The position numbers were made by a program, and so were the translations under genes. Below are positions 43,319-53,050 of a stretch of 59,538 nt of DNA, piece by piece. Numbering within the stretch: the first letter of the stretch is position 1; every line of letters begins with the position of its first letter. The notes under the pieces are model-generated. The model saw only the letters and a program-made list of their open reading frames with translations, did not search any database and was not told the DNA's origin. Source of the stretch: Thalassospira alkalitolerans. Lineage in GTDB: Bacteria; Pseudomonadota; Alphaproteobacteria; Rhodospirillales; Thalassospiraceae. The DNA is taken from NCBI RefSeq assembly GCF_002115745.1, contig NZ_JFKB01000021.1, positions 1 to 59,538 of the forward strand. The letters run 5' to 3'.

Positions 43319-44671
43319 CTATTGCGAGGGGGGCGTATTGCCTTGGCAACGCAGGATACGGTTAATGGCGGTTTCAACCGCGTTACGGTCGGCTTTTTCG
43401 GGAATGTCGCGGTTTGCCGCCCGCAGGATCATACGTGCATGATCGCGTAACATGATGCGTTGATGGTCGGTTTTTGCCAGTTTCAGAAGGCTTTCAATGA
43501 TTTCGGCCATCGGCAACAGCACATCGGGCTTGGCACTTGCCGATTGGCGGATTTGATCAAATGCTGCGCCAAGCATACCGGTGAAATCCGATAACAAGGC
43601 CTGAATGCGGATGGTGTCATCACCGTCACGCCAAATACCAACCGGATAGCGAAATGCCATGGCGTGGGGCAGGGTCCGGCCCAACCGATAGATCACGGCA
43701 ATGGCCGTAAATGGATCATTGACGCCCGGCGATAATGCCCGCAAGGCAAGCTCGACCAATTGTCGCAGGGCGAATTCAATATCAAGCATGGCGGTGCGGT
43801 AATTGCCGATCAGGATATGGTCGCCAATCTTGGATTGGCAGGTCGCTGGGGCTGTCTGGGGTGTTTCAGCAGTTGATGTCGTGGAAATCTGACCGATAAT
43901 TTCACCTTTGATCACGTGTTGTCCGGCGCGCACCATCAATGACACACAGATATCTTGCATCTGCGCAACGTCACGCAGTTTTTCGTAATCAATTCCCTGC
44001 ACATACCCCGAATGGTTCGCGTAAAGGGCTTCCTGATCCGGAATGTCCAATGTGTCAGGTAAGGTGATCTGCGCCTTTTCCGCCGCCCTTATTGGATCAT
44101 TCAAGGTGTTGCTGGCCGATGCGATTGTTTTTTCAAGGTTGTTTCCAACCCGCTGGATGACTTCATCTGCGACGATGGATCGCCCCAGATGATGAACAAA
44201 CAGGATCAGGACGAAAACACAGACCACAAACAGCGCAATGCCAGCTGTTGTTACAACTTGCAGGGCCGGGGCGATTTCCGACGCATCCCCCATCAACATC
44301 AGGGATGTGATCAAAAACAGGATACTGCCGACAAATATCCCAAGCGCATTTTGGGTTTTACTGTCGCCCATGAAATTTCGGATCATGCGCGGGCCAAGCG
44401 ACCCGGCCGCCAATGTCAGGACCACCATGGTGATGGACAGCGCAAAAGTCGTCACCGTGACAAGGGTTGCCAATAAGGTACCCAGCAGGTCACGTACGGT
44501 CGCTAACTGATCAAAACGGGGCCAAAATACCGGCAGAATGCTATTTGCAGCCTCATTGGGAATTTGGATCAGCAATACGGCAAGCACCGCCCCGCCTGCG
44601 GCAAAAAGCAACGGTGACAGCCACAGACTATAGGCCAGAAATTCCCATATGCGGATAAAACGCTGAAACAT
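43319..44671 (-). CDS. DUF2254 membrane protein
   Basis: The 450-residue protein has four membrane helices in its first 160 residues (LAYSLWLSPLLFAAGGAVLA, TLLATLVTVTTFALSITMVV, ALGIFVGSILFLITSLMLM, VVTTAGIALFVVCVFVLILF), then a cytoplasmic domain with GYVQGIDYEKL and ALSPGVNDPFTAIAVIYRLG. The SPGVNDPFTA block is the DUF2254 hallmark. The role is unknown. The 232-base gap before it (43086-43318) holds the alaS terminator and a CCGCCCC/GGGGCGG hairpin near 43217-43242, but no gene. Confidence 0.85.
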   Translation of the reverse strand: MFQRFIRIWEFLAYSLWLSPLLFAAGGAVLAVLLIQIPNEAANSILPVFWPRFDQLATVRDLLGTLLATLVTVTTFALSITMVVLTLAAGSLGPRMIRNFMGDSKTQNALGIFVGSILFLITSLMLMGDASEIAPALQVVTTAGIALFVVCVFVLILFVHHLGRSIVADEVIQRVGNNLEKTIASASNTLNDPIRAAEKAQITLPDTLDIPDQEALYANHSGYVQGIDYEKLRDVAQMQDICVSLMVRAGQHVIKGEIIGQISTTSTAETPQTAPATCQSKIGDHILIGNYRTAMLDIEFALRQLVELALRALSPGVNDPFTAIAVIYRLGRTLPHAMAFRYPVGIWRDGDDTIRIQALLSDFTGMLGAAFDQIRQSASAKPDVLLPMAEIIESLLKLAKTDHQRIMLRDHARMILRAANRDIPEKADRNAVETAINRILRCQGNTPPSQ

Positions 44672-44934
44672 ATTGGTTGTGGCCTTTTGTGGGTAACGAT
44701 TGCTGGTCTTGGCTTATATGACGGGGCGCGGTACGTGATCTCATGATGGAAACGTGTTTCGTGCTTAACAGTTCCGGCCGGGATTGATTAATTCGGTCAT
44801 CTTTTCCCCAAAAAATGGCGTCTTGACTGTCGCATAGAAAGTCAGGGATGGCACCCATGCATGAAAGGTGATTGCTCTTTTCTAAATAATGAACCAAATT
44901 CGATTTTTCGTCATTAAATAAAGAAAGCAGGGAT

Positions 44935-45690
44935 ATGCCCCCGCAAAGTCCCCCGGAAAAACAGCCGGATTTCCGGCCCGTTAAACAACGGATAAACCGC
45001 ATCGAAAAGCGCCAAAAGCGCGAGGAGATGATCCTTGAACGCGCAGGTGAATTGATTGCGGAATATGGCTTTTTCGAATTGAAAATGTCTGATTTGGCGC
45101 GGGAATGTGAGATTTCGGTCGGCACGCTTTATGTTCATTTCGCCAGTAAGGAAGATTTGTTGCTGGGTCTGGCGATTATGGCAGGGCAAAAACGTGCTGT
45201 GTTTTTCGATCATGCGCGCGCCCACGATGGCAGTGCGATGGAAAAATTCATTGTCGCCAGCCTGCTTGATATCCGGTTCTCCATCGAGCATCCGCAATTG
45301 TTTGAGGCAGAATATCTGGCCCTTGCCCCATCGATCTGGAAACGCGCGACACCATCGCATCATCAAAGCCAACTGGCCGGGATCGGACGGATTACCGAAA
45401 TGTTCCAAAGCTTTTTGTCCGATGCTGCGGCCGAACTTGGTATTTCCTACCAAGAAATCGCCCGAACGCGGAACCTGAATCTTGGCAGTTGGGGGCTTTC
45501 ATTTGGCATGAATGCGCTGGTGCTGTCGGAAATTACCGATCGCCATTACGGTGCCGAACTGCGCGGGAATGCGATTGATATTTTCTGTGACAGTCTGGCT
45601 GATTTGCTTTTTGGGGCCGGGTGGCATGTGGATAATGCCCGTCAGATCGTGCACGACCTTGCCCAACGCTATGCAGATCATCAGCCATAA
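44935..45690 (+). CDS. TetR/AcrR-family regulator
   Basis: The 251-residue product has an N-terminal helix-turn-helix (KREEMILERAGELIAEYGFF ELKMSDLARECEISVGTLYV HFASKEDLLLGL) and a helical ligand domain. It stands 60 bases before an MFS transporter on the same strand, the usual layout of a regulator and its pump. A weak TAATGA/TCATTA inverted repeat at 44887-44916 lies just upstream and could be its operator. The N-terminal tail before the DNA-binding part is about 25 residues and Pro/Lys-rich. Confidence 0.88.
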   Translation: MPPQSPPEKQPDFRPVKQRINRIEKRQKREEMILERAGELIAEYGFFELKMSDLARECEISVGTLYVHFASKEDLLLGLAIMAGQKRAVFFDHARAHDGSAMEKFIVASLLDIRFSIEHPQLFEAEYLALAPSIWKRATPSHHQSQLAGIGRITEMFQSFLSDAAAELGISYQEIARTRNLNLGSWGLSFGMNALVLSEITDRHYGAELRGNAIDIFCDSLADLLFGAGWHVDNARQIVHDLAQRYADHQP

Positions 45691-45750
45691 ATTCCGGTTT
45701 TTAAACTCGTCATAATCGCCAGCCAAAACGCCCTACGGAGTTCACACCCG

Positions 45751-47028
45751 ATGTCCCAGGAAACCAAAACCATGTCGGCGGTCTTTTTGACCGTGCTGTT
45801 CGGTTTTGCCGGTTTCAGTCTGCCCTATCCGGTGTTCAGCCCGATGTTCCTGAAACCCGAATTGGGGTTTCTGGATCCGTCGGTGCCGACCGAGTACCGC
45901 ACGATGTTGCTTGGCGTTGCCATGGCGCTTTATCCCATCGGGCAGTTTATCGGGGCGCCCTGGCTGGGCCGGGTGTCGGATCGGATCGGGCGTCGTCCGG
46001 TTTTGATGGCGTCGCTTTTTGGTGCAGCCAGCGGGTATCTGGTCACGGCATGGGGTGTCGCCACGGCAAACCTTCCGCTGGTTCTGGCCGGGCGATTTGT
46101 GTCGGGCCTGTGCGAGGGCAATATGGCGATTGCCCAATCCATTGCATCCGATATCAGCCGCCCGGAAACCAAGGTGCGCAATTTTGGCCTGATCACAGTG
46201 GCGATCAATGTGGGGTGGATCATTGGTCCGCTGATGGGGGGCTTTTTCTCGGACCCGACCATTCACCCATCCTTTAACGTATCCTGGCCATTCTTTTTTG
46301 CCGCAGGCATGTATGGCTTTAACTTGCTGGTGGTTTTTGTGGTCTTGCGCATTCCCGAATATGCGCGTCGACGGGGGACGGAAAAGGGCATGACAGCACC
46401 TGTGACCCGCACGGTCTGGGCAACGATCAAGGACCCGGAATTATTGCCCGGTTACGTGATTTCGTTTTTCAGTTACATCGCGGTTTATATCTTCTTTGCC
46501 TTTTTCGGTGTCTATCTGGTGCAAAATTACGACGTCACCAGCAGTTTCCTTGGCATGTGTTCGGCCATCATTTCGATCCCGCTGATCCTGGCCGGACTGA
46601 CGGTGGATCGGGCGCAAAAGATTTGCGGTTTGATCGGTGTCGGGGCGCTTGGGCATTTGTTTCTGGGGATCGGCCTTGTTACTTTCCTGATCCCGGATGG
46701 ATTGGTTTGGATTTTCGTGCCGATGTGTCTGGCGGCATTTGGCATTGCCTGGTGCGAGGTCACAACCAGCCTGTTTATTTCGAACGCGGCGGGAAAACAT
46801 GAACAGGGGCAGGCGCTTGGCGTGTATCGCTCCGCCCATGTTCTGGCCGAGGCGGTGGCAGTTTTGATCGGTGGGGTTTTGGCCGGTATTGCAAGCTATG
46901 CGCCATTTTTCCTTGGCTTCATTGCGGCCATGCTGTGCGTGATTGGCATCTTGGGATGGTTACGCGTGCGTCAGGCTTCAGCCGGTTTTGATGACCGCAA
47001 GGCAGCAGAGGTTTCAGCAGAGGTTTAA
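45751..47028 (+). CDS. MFS transporter
   Basis: This 425-residue protein has 12 predicted membrane helices and the MFS loop motif GRVSDRIGRRPVLMA near residue 73. It resembles the tetracycline/multidrug type (YPIGQFIGAPWLGRVSDRIG). CGGAG precedes the ATG. With the TetR gene before it, it may export a toxic compound to which the regulator responds; the substrate is not visible. A 10-bp inverted repeat lies just after the stop. Confidence 0.88.
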   Translation: MSQETKTMSAVFLTVLFGFAGFSLPYPVFSPMFLKPELGFLDPSVPTEYRTMLLGVAMALYPIGQFIGAPWLGRVSDRIGRRPVLMASLFGAASGYLVTAWGVATANLPLVLAGRFVSGLCEGNMAIAQSIASDISRPETKVRNFGLITVAINVGWIIGPLMGGFFSDPTIHPSFNVSWPFFFAAGMYGFNLLVVFVVLRIPEYARRRGTEKGMTAPVTRTVWATIKDPELLPGYVISFFSYIAVYIFFAFFGVYLVQNYDVTSSFLGMCSAIISIPLILAGLTVDRAQKICGLIGVGALGHLFLGIGLVTFLIPDGLVWIFVPMCLAAFGIAWCEVTTSLFISNAAGKHEQGQALGVYRSAHVLAEAVAVLIGGVLAGIASYAPFFLGFIAAMLCVIGILGWLRVRQASAGFDDRKAAEVSAEV

Positions 47029-47029
47029 G

Positions 47030-47066
47030 CAGACGTTCCCACGGCATAAAACCACAGGAACGTCTG
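47030..47066. repeat. Inverted repeat between convergent genes
   Basis: CAGACGTTCC (47030-47039) and GGAACGTCTG (47057-47066) are perfectly complementary with a 17-base loop. No T tract follows on either strand, but its place between the convergent MFS and TPR genes suggests a transcription boundary. Confidence 0.55.
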
Positions 47067-47081
47067 GCATAACTGACTGGG

Positions 47082-47924
47082 TCAGATATCAATCGGTGCA
47101 AGGGCCGCACGCGCAATCAATGCCGGGGCTTTTTTGCTGTCTTTGCGGTCCTTGCCCGGCAGTTTGGCCAATTCGTCGGCCAAGGCGCGGGTTTCATCAA
47201 TCCCGTCCAGATCAGCACAAATTTCCATCACCCGGTCCCAGATCGCCTTGTCATCCATATCCCCCATCAGGGTCAGGGTGATCGCCCGGTTAAGGGCGGC
47301 CTCGGCATTGTCGGGGGCCTGGCTCAGGATTAGTTCGAACGCTTCAAACGCTGCGATCAGATGGCCTTCGCGCAGATTGATTACCCCAATATCGTTTGAT
47401 GCAATTAACGATGATGGGTTAATCCGCAAAAGTTGTTCGATGGCGCGGCGTTCACTTTCGATGTCGTCATTCGCACGATGCGTACGTGCGATCAGGCGGT
47501 GGATAATTGCGCTGCCCGGGTTGTGATGGGACGCATTTTGAAATGCGCTAAGCGCATAGTCGGGCTGACCAAGTTCCAGCAAGGCCTGTCCGCGCAGCAC
47601 CAGTAAATCCGGATCGGTTGGGTGATTGCGCAGGATAATATCGACATGGTTCAACGCAGAACGGGCATCGCCATATTCAAGCAAGGCGCGTGCAATGTGA
47701 TGCAGGCATTCTTCGTGACCGGCATCAGATTGCAGCACCGTGCGATATTCATTCAGTGCTTCGGTCAGTGATCCTTTTTCATGAAGGGCACGGGCCAGCC
47801 CGAACCGGGCCTTGGCGTTATCTTCATCTTCGCCCAAAGCCTGACGTAACATATTGATTGCGGCGTCGTATTGGCGCCTCTTAAGCGCGGCAAGACCCAT
47901 ATCCGCAAAGGACATCGTGGTCAT
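47082..47924 (-). CDS. TPR-repeat protein
   Basis: The 280-residue protein is built of about six to seven TPR units (ALKRRQYDAAINMLRQALGE, ARFGLARALHEKGSLTEALN, LVLRGQALLELGQPDYALSA) with a basic C-terminal end. No signal peptide or membrane helix is seen, so it is probably cytoplasmic. GGAGA precedes the ATG. Such proteins are adaptors; the partner is unknown. FlbA/FlbT-type or secretion TPR roles cannot be assigned. Confidence 0.8.
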   Translation of the reverse strand: MTTMSFADMGLAALKRRQYDAAINMLRQALGEDEDNAKARFGLARALHEKGSLTEALNEYRTVLQSDAGHEECLHHIARALLEYGDARSALNHVDIILRNHPTDPDLLVLRGQALLELGQPDYALSAFQNASHHNPGSAIIHRLIARTHRANDDIESERRAIEQLLRINPSSLIASNDIGVINLREGHLIAAFEAFELILSQAPDNAEAALNRAITLTLMGDMDDKAIWDRVMEICADLDGIDETRALADELAKLPGKDRKDSKKAPALIARAALAPIDI

Positions 47925-48061
47925 GCAAAGTCTCCTGATGTGGTGGTCATTTCACGTCCAAATTTTTGGTTCTATCGAATGGCGATGGGATTATAGGCCG
48001 TGGGCCATTCATTACCACCCCTGATCCATACCTGTGAATGACTGCTATCACAGGGGAAGGT

Positions 48062-48097
48062 TACACAAAAAAGCCCCCGTGAATTTCCGGGGGCTTT
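48062..48097 (-). terminator. Terminator after the lipoprotein gene
   Basis: A 10-bp perfect stem AAAGCCCCCG/CGGGGGCTTT is followed on the minus strand by six T residues. Confidence 0.88.
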
Positions 48098-48120
48098 GAT
48101 ATGATTCTGGGCAACATGTT

Positions 48121-48837
48121 CTAGTCAAGGAAGGTTGTTGCGATCAGGTCTTCGTTTTCCTTGGACCATGCAATCACGGTTTCAAGGTTTTCTTTCCAAA
48201 GCGCGGTACCGAACGGTTTGCCGTAATCTTCAACAGATGCAGGCGTATAACCCGGCAACATTTCATCGCCGGTTTGGCGATAGTTAAAGCCATATTGCGC
48301 GATCAGAAGTTTGTTACGCCGCGCAACCCGATAGCTTGTGAACAGCATCGAGCTTGGTTTTTTAATATCATGTAAGTCGAAATAGACTTCCGCTTGTAAT
48401 ATCTCGGGACTGGCCTGTGATGAGACATTCAAGTTCCAGTCTTCAATGAAAAAGCACTTCTGGTTGCCGAGTTCCTGATTAGAACTTTTATGGTGATAGA
48501 TCGTGTCACTATCCGGATCACAATAGGACGAGGAATAAAACGCATATCCCATGCCGGTTTCCAGTGCGGTCATATACATGATCAGACCATCAAGGTGTTT
48601 ATCGTTGCCGATGCGGGCCAATACGACATGGCCGAACGCCTGATAGCTGTTGTTGCGCGTAATATTCTTCCCGACAACGGTCCAATTGCCCGGTGGTAAC
48701 AGAATATCCCCCTGCGGCGCACTGGCAACACCGGTCAAAACGGTGCCAACTGGCATTTCTTCTTCAAATTTGCTTGTGGCTGTCACGCATCCTGCGAGCA
48801 GCATCAGGGCGGCCATTGCGACCAGTTTCTTAATCAT
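48121..48837 (-). CDS. Unrecognised lipoprotein
   Basis: The 238-residue product has a lipoprotein signal (MIKKLVAMAALMLLAGC) and a mature domain with GDILLPPGNWTVVGKNITRN near residue 43 and YVARRNKLL-like VARRNKLLIAQYGFNYR near residue 165. I do not recognise the family. The LPPGNWTV segment is also found in other small exported proteins of unknown role. GGGGAAC lies before the ATG and a good terminator follows, so it is probably a single-gene unit. Confidence 0.7.
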   Translation of the reverse strand: MIKKLVAMAALMLLAGCVTATSKFEEEMPVGTVLTGVASAPQGDILLPPGNWTVVGKNITRNNSYQAFGHVVLARIGNDKHLDGLIMYMTALETGMGYAFYSSSYCDPDSDTIYHHKSSNQELGNQKCFFIEDWNLNVSSQASPEILQAEVYFDLHDIKKPSSMLFTSYRVARRNKLLIAQYGFNYRQTGDEMLPGYTPASVEDYGKPFGTALWKENLETVIAWSKENEDLIATTFLD

Positions 48838-48964
48838 CGAGTTCCCCTTTTCAAATGTCCCCTTAATGTTCTAGGGCGTTGTTTCGAAAGGGGGAACTAT
48901 CCATAGTGGGGGTAGCTTATGCAATGGGGTGGGGCGACATCTTCCTGCCGCCCCGATTAATCCG

Positions 48965-50389
48965 TTACGGGCGATGGATCATTTTGATTTCCATGAAATC
49001 TTCAAGCCCGAAAAGCCCGCCTTCACGACCATTGCCAGATTGCTTGTATCCGCCAAACGGGCTGCCCGGGCGTGGGAAGGCACCATTGATGCGGATCATG
49101 CCGGCGCGCAGTTTTGATGCAACACGTTCGGCCTTGGCATCATCTTGGGTCTGGATATAGGCCGCAAGGCCGTATGGCGTATCATTGGCCATCGCGATGG
49201 CGTCTTCCTCGGTCTCGAACGGGATCATGCAGATCACCGGGCCAAAGATTTCCTCGCGCGCGATGCGCATATCCGGGCTGACATCGGCAAAGATTGTCGG
49301 TTTGGTGAAATATCCTTCGTTGATGCCATCGGGCTTGCCCGTGCCGCCAACCAAAAGGGTCGCGCCTTCGTCGATCCCGGCTTTAATCAGGCTTTGCACC
49401 CGGTCAAACTGGATATGGCTGACCAGTGGGCCGATATGATCGCCTTCAAGTGTCGGATCACCGACGCGCGCAGTATCACCAACCTGTTTGGCCATCGCAA
49501 CTGCATCGCCATAGATCGACTTTTGAACCAGCATGCGAGTTGGTGCATCACAGGTTTGGCCGGAATTGTTAAACACATCAAGGACGCTATAGGTGATCCG
49601 ATCTTTGATATCGACATCATCGAAAACGATATTGGGCGATTTCCCGCCAAGTTCCAGCGTGACGCGTTTGACGTTTTCGGCCGCATCACGAGTGATTGCC
49701 TTGCCTGCGCGTGTTGATCCGGTAAACGACATCATGGCAATGTCGGGATGTTTGGACATGGCCGATCCTGCCACCGGCCCGGCCCCGTTTACAAGGTTGA
49801 ATGTGCCGGCCGGAAACCCTGCCTCGTCAATCATTTCGGCGTAAAGTATTGCATTAAGCGGGGTGAATTCGCTGGGTTTCAACACACAGGTGCACCCGGT
49901 TGCCAATGCCGGAATGACTTTAAGCACGATCTGGTTGATCGGCCAGTTCCATGGCGTGATCAGGCCACAAACCCCGATGGGCTCGCGCAACAGGGTTTCA
50001 CCGTTATAAAGCGTATCCCGGGTCTTTAACTTCTTAAGCGCAGTGATAAAATCTTCAAGATGGCTGACACCGACATCGGCCTGTTGTTCGCGTGACATGG
50101 TGATCGGTGCGCCAAGTTCGGCTGTGATGGTGGCGGCGATTTCGTCATAGCGGCGCTTATAGATCAGCAGAAGTTTTTCCAGCAGGGCAAGACGGTCATC
50201 AAGGCTGGTTTGGCTATAGGTTTCAAAGGCGCGCTTGGCGGCGGCAACGGCACGGTTGATATCATCTTCATTGCCCAGCGCGATTTTCGCAATCACGCCT
50301 TCGGTGGCCGGGTTGATGACTTCCATGCGTTCCGATGAAAGCGGCGTGACCCATTGGCCGTCGATATAGAATTTGGTGGCGTCTTGCAT
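48965..50389 (-). CDS. NAD(P)-dependent aldehyde dehydrogenase
   Basis: The 474-residue enzyme oxidises an aldehyde to the acid. It shows the full family pattern: GLITPWNWPINQIVLKVIPA, FTGSTRAGKAI, the general base Glu in LELGGKSPNIVF, the catalytic Cys in NNSGQTCDAPTRM, EEIFGPVICMIPF and PFGGYKQSGNGREGG. It is the last gene of an operon with a PotABCD-like importer and a metallo-hydrolase, so the imported amine or a related compound probably gives the aldehyde. The exact substrate is unknown. Confidence 0.92.
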   Translation of the reverse strand: MQDATKFYIDGQWVTPLSSERMEVINPATEGVIAKIALGNEDDINRAVAAAKRAFETYSQTSLDDRLALLEKLLLIYKRRYDEIAATITAELGAPITMSREQQADVGVSHLEDFITALKKLKTRDTLYNGETLLREPIGVCGLITPWNWPINQIVLKVIPALATGCTCVLKPSEFTPLNAILYAEMIDEAGFPAGTFNLVNGAGPVAGSAMSKHPDIAMMSFTGSTRAGKAITRDAAENVKRVTLELGGKSPNIVFDDVDIKDRITYSVLDVFNNSGQTCDAPTRMLVQKSIYGDAVAMAKQVGDTARVGDPTLEGDHIGPLVSHIQFDRVQSLIKAGIDEGATLLVGGTGKPDGINEGYFTKPTIFADVSPDMRIAREEIFGPVICMIPFETEEDAIAMANDTPYGLAAYIQTQDDAKAERVASKLRAGMIRINGAFPRPGSPFGGYKQSGNGREGGLFGLEDFMEIKMIHRP

Positions 50390-50413
50390 GATGATTGCGT
50401 CCTTTCTCGGGCC

Positions 50414-51139
50414 TCAGGCCTTGTCTTTTAGCCAGTTTTCAATGATTTCGCGGTGCCTTTTGGCGCCGTAGCTTGGAAAATGTCCGCCATGTACGATGCG
50501 CACCGGCAAGTCATAAAGTCGTTTCATTGATGACAGGTAATCTGCGGCATTGGCGTGATAGGTGTCTTCGATCAAGGGACCGTCATAAACGATATCACCA
50601 GAAAACAGGATGCCGGTTTTGGCTTCCCAAAGGGCGATGCCGCCCGGCGAATGACCCGGTGTATGGATGACTTCAAACACCCGGTCGCCAAGATCAATCA
50701 CATCACCATCGTCAACGATCCGTGTTGCCGCTGCCCCTTTGACCGAATAGCAACTTGCACAATAGGGTTCAGGCGGCAGGCGGTTAAAGATATCATCGGT
50801 AACATAGGGATCGGCCAGTGTGTTTTTGCGGCTCGGATGGGCCAGAATTTCGGCTTCTTCGCGGTGGCACAGGCGATGATCAAATTCGTGATGGCAACCG
50901 ATGTGATCGAAATGGGTATGGCTGGCAACGGCCTGAACCGATTTCTCGGTGACAAGAGGCACCCATTCCGTCAGAGACACAACCCCCATGCCGCTATCGA
51001 CCAGCATGTCGCAATCACGCCCCCGCACATGCCAGATATTGCAGCGGTAAAATTCTTCGATAAACGGTTCTGAAATCGCGGTGATATCGTCATCAAGACG
51101 TTTGACGCGATACCAGTCCTGAGCTTTGGCGCGTTCCAT
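50414..51139 (-). CDS. Metallo-beta-lactamase-fold hydrolase
   Basis: The 241-residue protein has the metal-binding motif HTHFDH (in VASHTHFDHIGCHHEF), a later His in HTPGHSPGGIALWEA, Asp in LFSGDIVYDG and a final HGGHFPSYG. This family includes lactonases, thioesterases and glyoxalase II; it is not a true beta-lactamase by context. It lies four bases after the ABC ATPase gene and 24 before the aldehyde dehydrogenase, in the same operon. Confidence 0.9.
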   Translation of the reverse strand: MERAKAQDWYRVKRLDDDITAISEPFIEEFYRCNIWHVRGRDCDMLVDSGMGVVSLTEWVPLVTEKSVQAVASHTHFDHIGCHHEFDHRLCHREEAEILAHPSRKNTLADPYVTDDIFNRLPPEPYCASCYSVKGAAATRIVDDGDVIDLGDRVFEVIHTPGHSPGGIALWEAKTGILFSGDIVYDGPLIEDTYHANAADYLSSMKRLYDLPVRIVHGGHFPSYGAKRHREIIENWLKDKA

Positions 51140-51142
51140 ATC

Positions 51143-52261
51143 TTATCCCTGTGTTGCCGGATCAGCGGGCGTTTGCGGATGACCGGGCAGGGCAATGATA
51201 GATGCCAGATCAATGGAAAGTTCAACCATGGTGCCCGGTTCAATATTGGCCGATTGCGGCATATGGGCGGTGATGACCATATCTGGTGCTGCAATCGGGG
51301 CCAGATGGGCACGATAATGCGTTCCGAAAAACGCCCCGTCTGCAATCTTTGCCGATCCCAGTGTCATGCGTTCCGCCCCGGTGCTGACCCCGCGAAAATG
51401 TTCGGGGCGGATGGCAAGGGTCATGGGGCCCTGATCGGGCAGGGCATCATTGGCAAGTATCGTTTCAGGCAGGCTAATCGAGCCCAGCATGCTGTCAATT
51501 TCTGCCATGCCGTTGTCGCGTCCTTTCAGAGTGGCGGGGATAAAATTGACCTCGCCCATGAAACTGGCGGCAAACAGGGTTTTGGGCCGCATATAGATAT
51601 CTTCAGGCCGCCCGACATCTTCGATCTTTCCGGCATTCATCACCACGATCCGATCCGCAATTGCCATGGCTTCTTCCTGATCGTGGGTAACATGAACAAA
51701 TGTGGTGCCCACTCGTTTTTGGATGGCTTTAAGTTCGTCCTGCATCTGGCGGCGCAGTTTAAGGTCAAGCGCGCCAAGCGGTTCATCAAGCAATAAAACA
51801 TCGGGTTCAACGGCCAATGCACGGGCAAGGGCAACACGCTGGCGCTGGCCGCCTGAAAGTTCGTGCGGCTTTTTCAGCGCAGATGCCTTAAGCCCGACCA
51901 TGTCAAGAAGTTCGCAGGCCTTGGCATGGCGTTCGGTCTTGCCAATTTTGCGCATCTTCAGGCCAAAGGCGACATTGTCGCGCAATGTCATATGCGGGAA
52001 CAGGGCGTAATCTTGAAACATTGTCGTGGTTGGGCGTTTGGACGGCGAAACATCGCCCATATCCCGGCCATTGATCGCAATGGTGCCACGGGTCGGTGAC
52101 AGAAACCCGCCCAAAAGCGACAGCAATGTCGTTTTGCCGCAGCCTGATGGCCCCAGAAGAACGATAAACTCGCCCGCCTCGATTTCCAGACTGACATCAT
52201 TAAGGGCCGTAAACTCGCCAAAGGTTTTTGTCGCATTGCGGATGGAAACAGGTGCGGTCAT
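51143..52261 (-). CDS. ABC transporter ATP-binding protein, PotA type
   Basis: The 372-residue ATPase has Walker A GPSGCGKTTLLSL, Q-loop, signature LSGGQRQRVALARALAVEPD, Walker B VLLLDEPLGALD and a C-terminal TOBE domain (AIRPEHFRGVSTG). That is the spermidine/putrescine-type importer family. It overlaps the permease gene before it (ATGA) and the hydrolase follows. Specific substrate not visible. Confidence 0.92.
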   Translation of the reverse strand: MTAPVSIRNATKTFGEFTALNDVSLEIEAGEFIVLLGPSGCGKTTLLSLLGGFLSPTRGTIAINGRDMGDVSPSKRPTTTMFQDYALFPHMTLRDNVAFGLKMRKIGKTERHAKACELLDMVGLKASALKKPHELSGGQRQRVALARALAVEPDVLLLDEPLGALDLKLRRQMQDELKAIQKRVGTTFVHVTHDQEEAMAIADRIVVMNAGKIEDVGRPEDIYMRPKTLFAASFMGEVNFIPATLKGRDNGMAEIDSMLGSISLPETILANDALPDQGPMTLAIRPEHFRGVSTGAERMTLGSAKIADGAFFGTHYRAHLAPIAAPDMVITAHMPQSANIEPGTMVELSIDLASIIALPGHPQTPADPATQG

Positions 52262-53049
52262 TTCTTGGCCGTCCTTCTGAAAACAAGCAGTTCAAGAACA
52301 AGCAGCAGCGCAATCGAAAACAAGAAAACAACGCTGCCAATCGCATTGGTTTTGGGATTAAGCCCGGATCGAAGGAGGCTCCAGATTTCCACCGGAAGCG
52401 TCACGTCAAAGCGCGACAGCAAAAATGCGATGATGAATTCATCCCAGCTAAACGTGACCGATAGGAAAAATGCCGCAAGGATTGATGGCATCAGCATCGG
52501 GGCCGTGACCTGTGTCATCACCTGCCATTCCTTGGCGCCAAGGTCACGCGCGGCCCGTTCGATGTTTTTCTGATGGTCCCCCATCGAGGCATAGATAATC
52601 GCAAAGCATAACGGCAGATTGATCACCACATGGCCGATGCCGACCGTCCAAAGTGACAGTGAAATTCCGATCCAGTTAAACGTCGATAATAGGCCAAGGG
52701 CGATGATCAGATAGCTGACCGTCATCGGCGCAATCAGGATGCCACGCTGCAACCGCGATGCTGGCAGGACAAACCGCGCCAATCCATATGCCGCGCAAAA
52801 TCCCAGAACGCAGGCTACGAGTGACGATCCAATCGCAACCATCAACGAATTGCCAAGGGCCGCCATCAGGCGGTTATCGGCAAAAACCTCGCCATACCAT
52901 TTAAGGGTCGCGCCGTTAAAGGGTGGTACGGGCAGGCGACCATCCTGAAATGAAAACAGCACCAGAACAATGACCGGCAGAAAGATAAAGCCATAAAGCG
53001 CGATCAGATAGGCCCAGGAAATAACCTTGGAAAACCGTGATGAAATCAT
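52258..53049 (-). CDS. ABC transporter permease, PotC type
   Basis: This 263-residue membrane protein has six predicted helices and the EAA loop (ERAARDLGAKEWQVMTQVTA PMLMPSILAAF). The ATG at 53047-53049 begins MISSRFSKVISWAYLIALYG, placing the first helix normally. Order and similarity fit PotC/YdcV. It is one base from the other permease gene. Confidence 0.9.
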   Translation of the reverse strand: MISSRFSKVISWAYLIALYGFIFLPVIVLVLFSFQDGRLPVPPFNGATLKWYGEVFADNRLMAALGNSLMVAIGSSLVACVLGFCAAYGLARFVLPASRLQRGILIAPMTVSYLIIALGLLSTFNWIGISLSLWTVGIGHVVINLPLCFAIIYASMGDHQKNIERAARDLGAKEWQVMTQVTAPMLMPSILAAFFLSVTFSWDEFIIAFLLSRFDVTLPVEIWSLLRSGLNPKTNAIGSVVFLFSIALLLVLELLVFRRTAKK

Positions 53050-53050
53050 G

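Noticed and set aside
44887..44916. TAATGA/TCATTA inverted repeat as a firm TetR operator
   Set aside because: The arms are only 6 bases, AT-rich and 18 apart, so chance is likely; mentioned only as a possibility with the gene.
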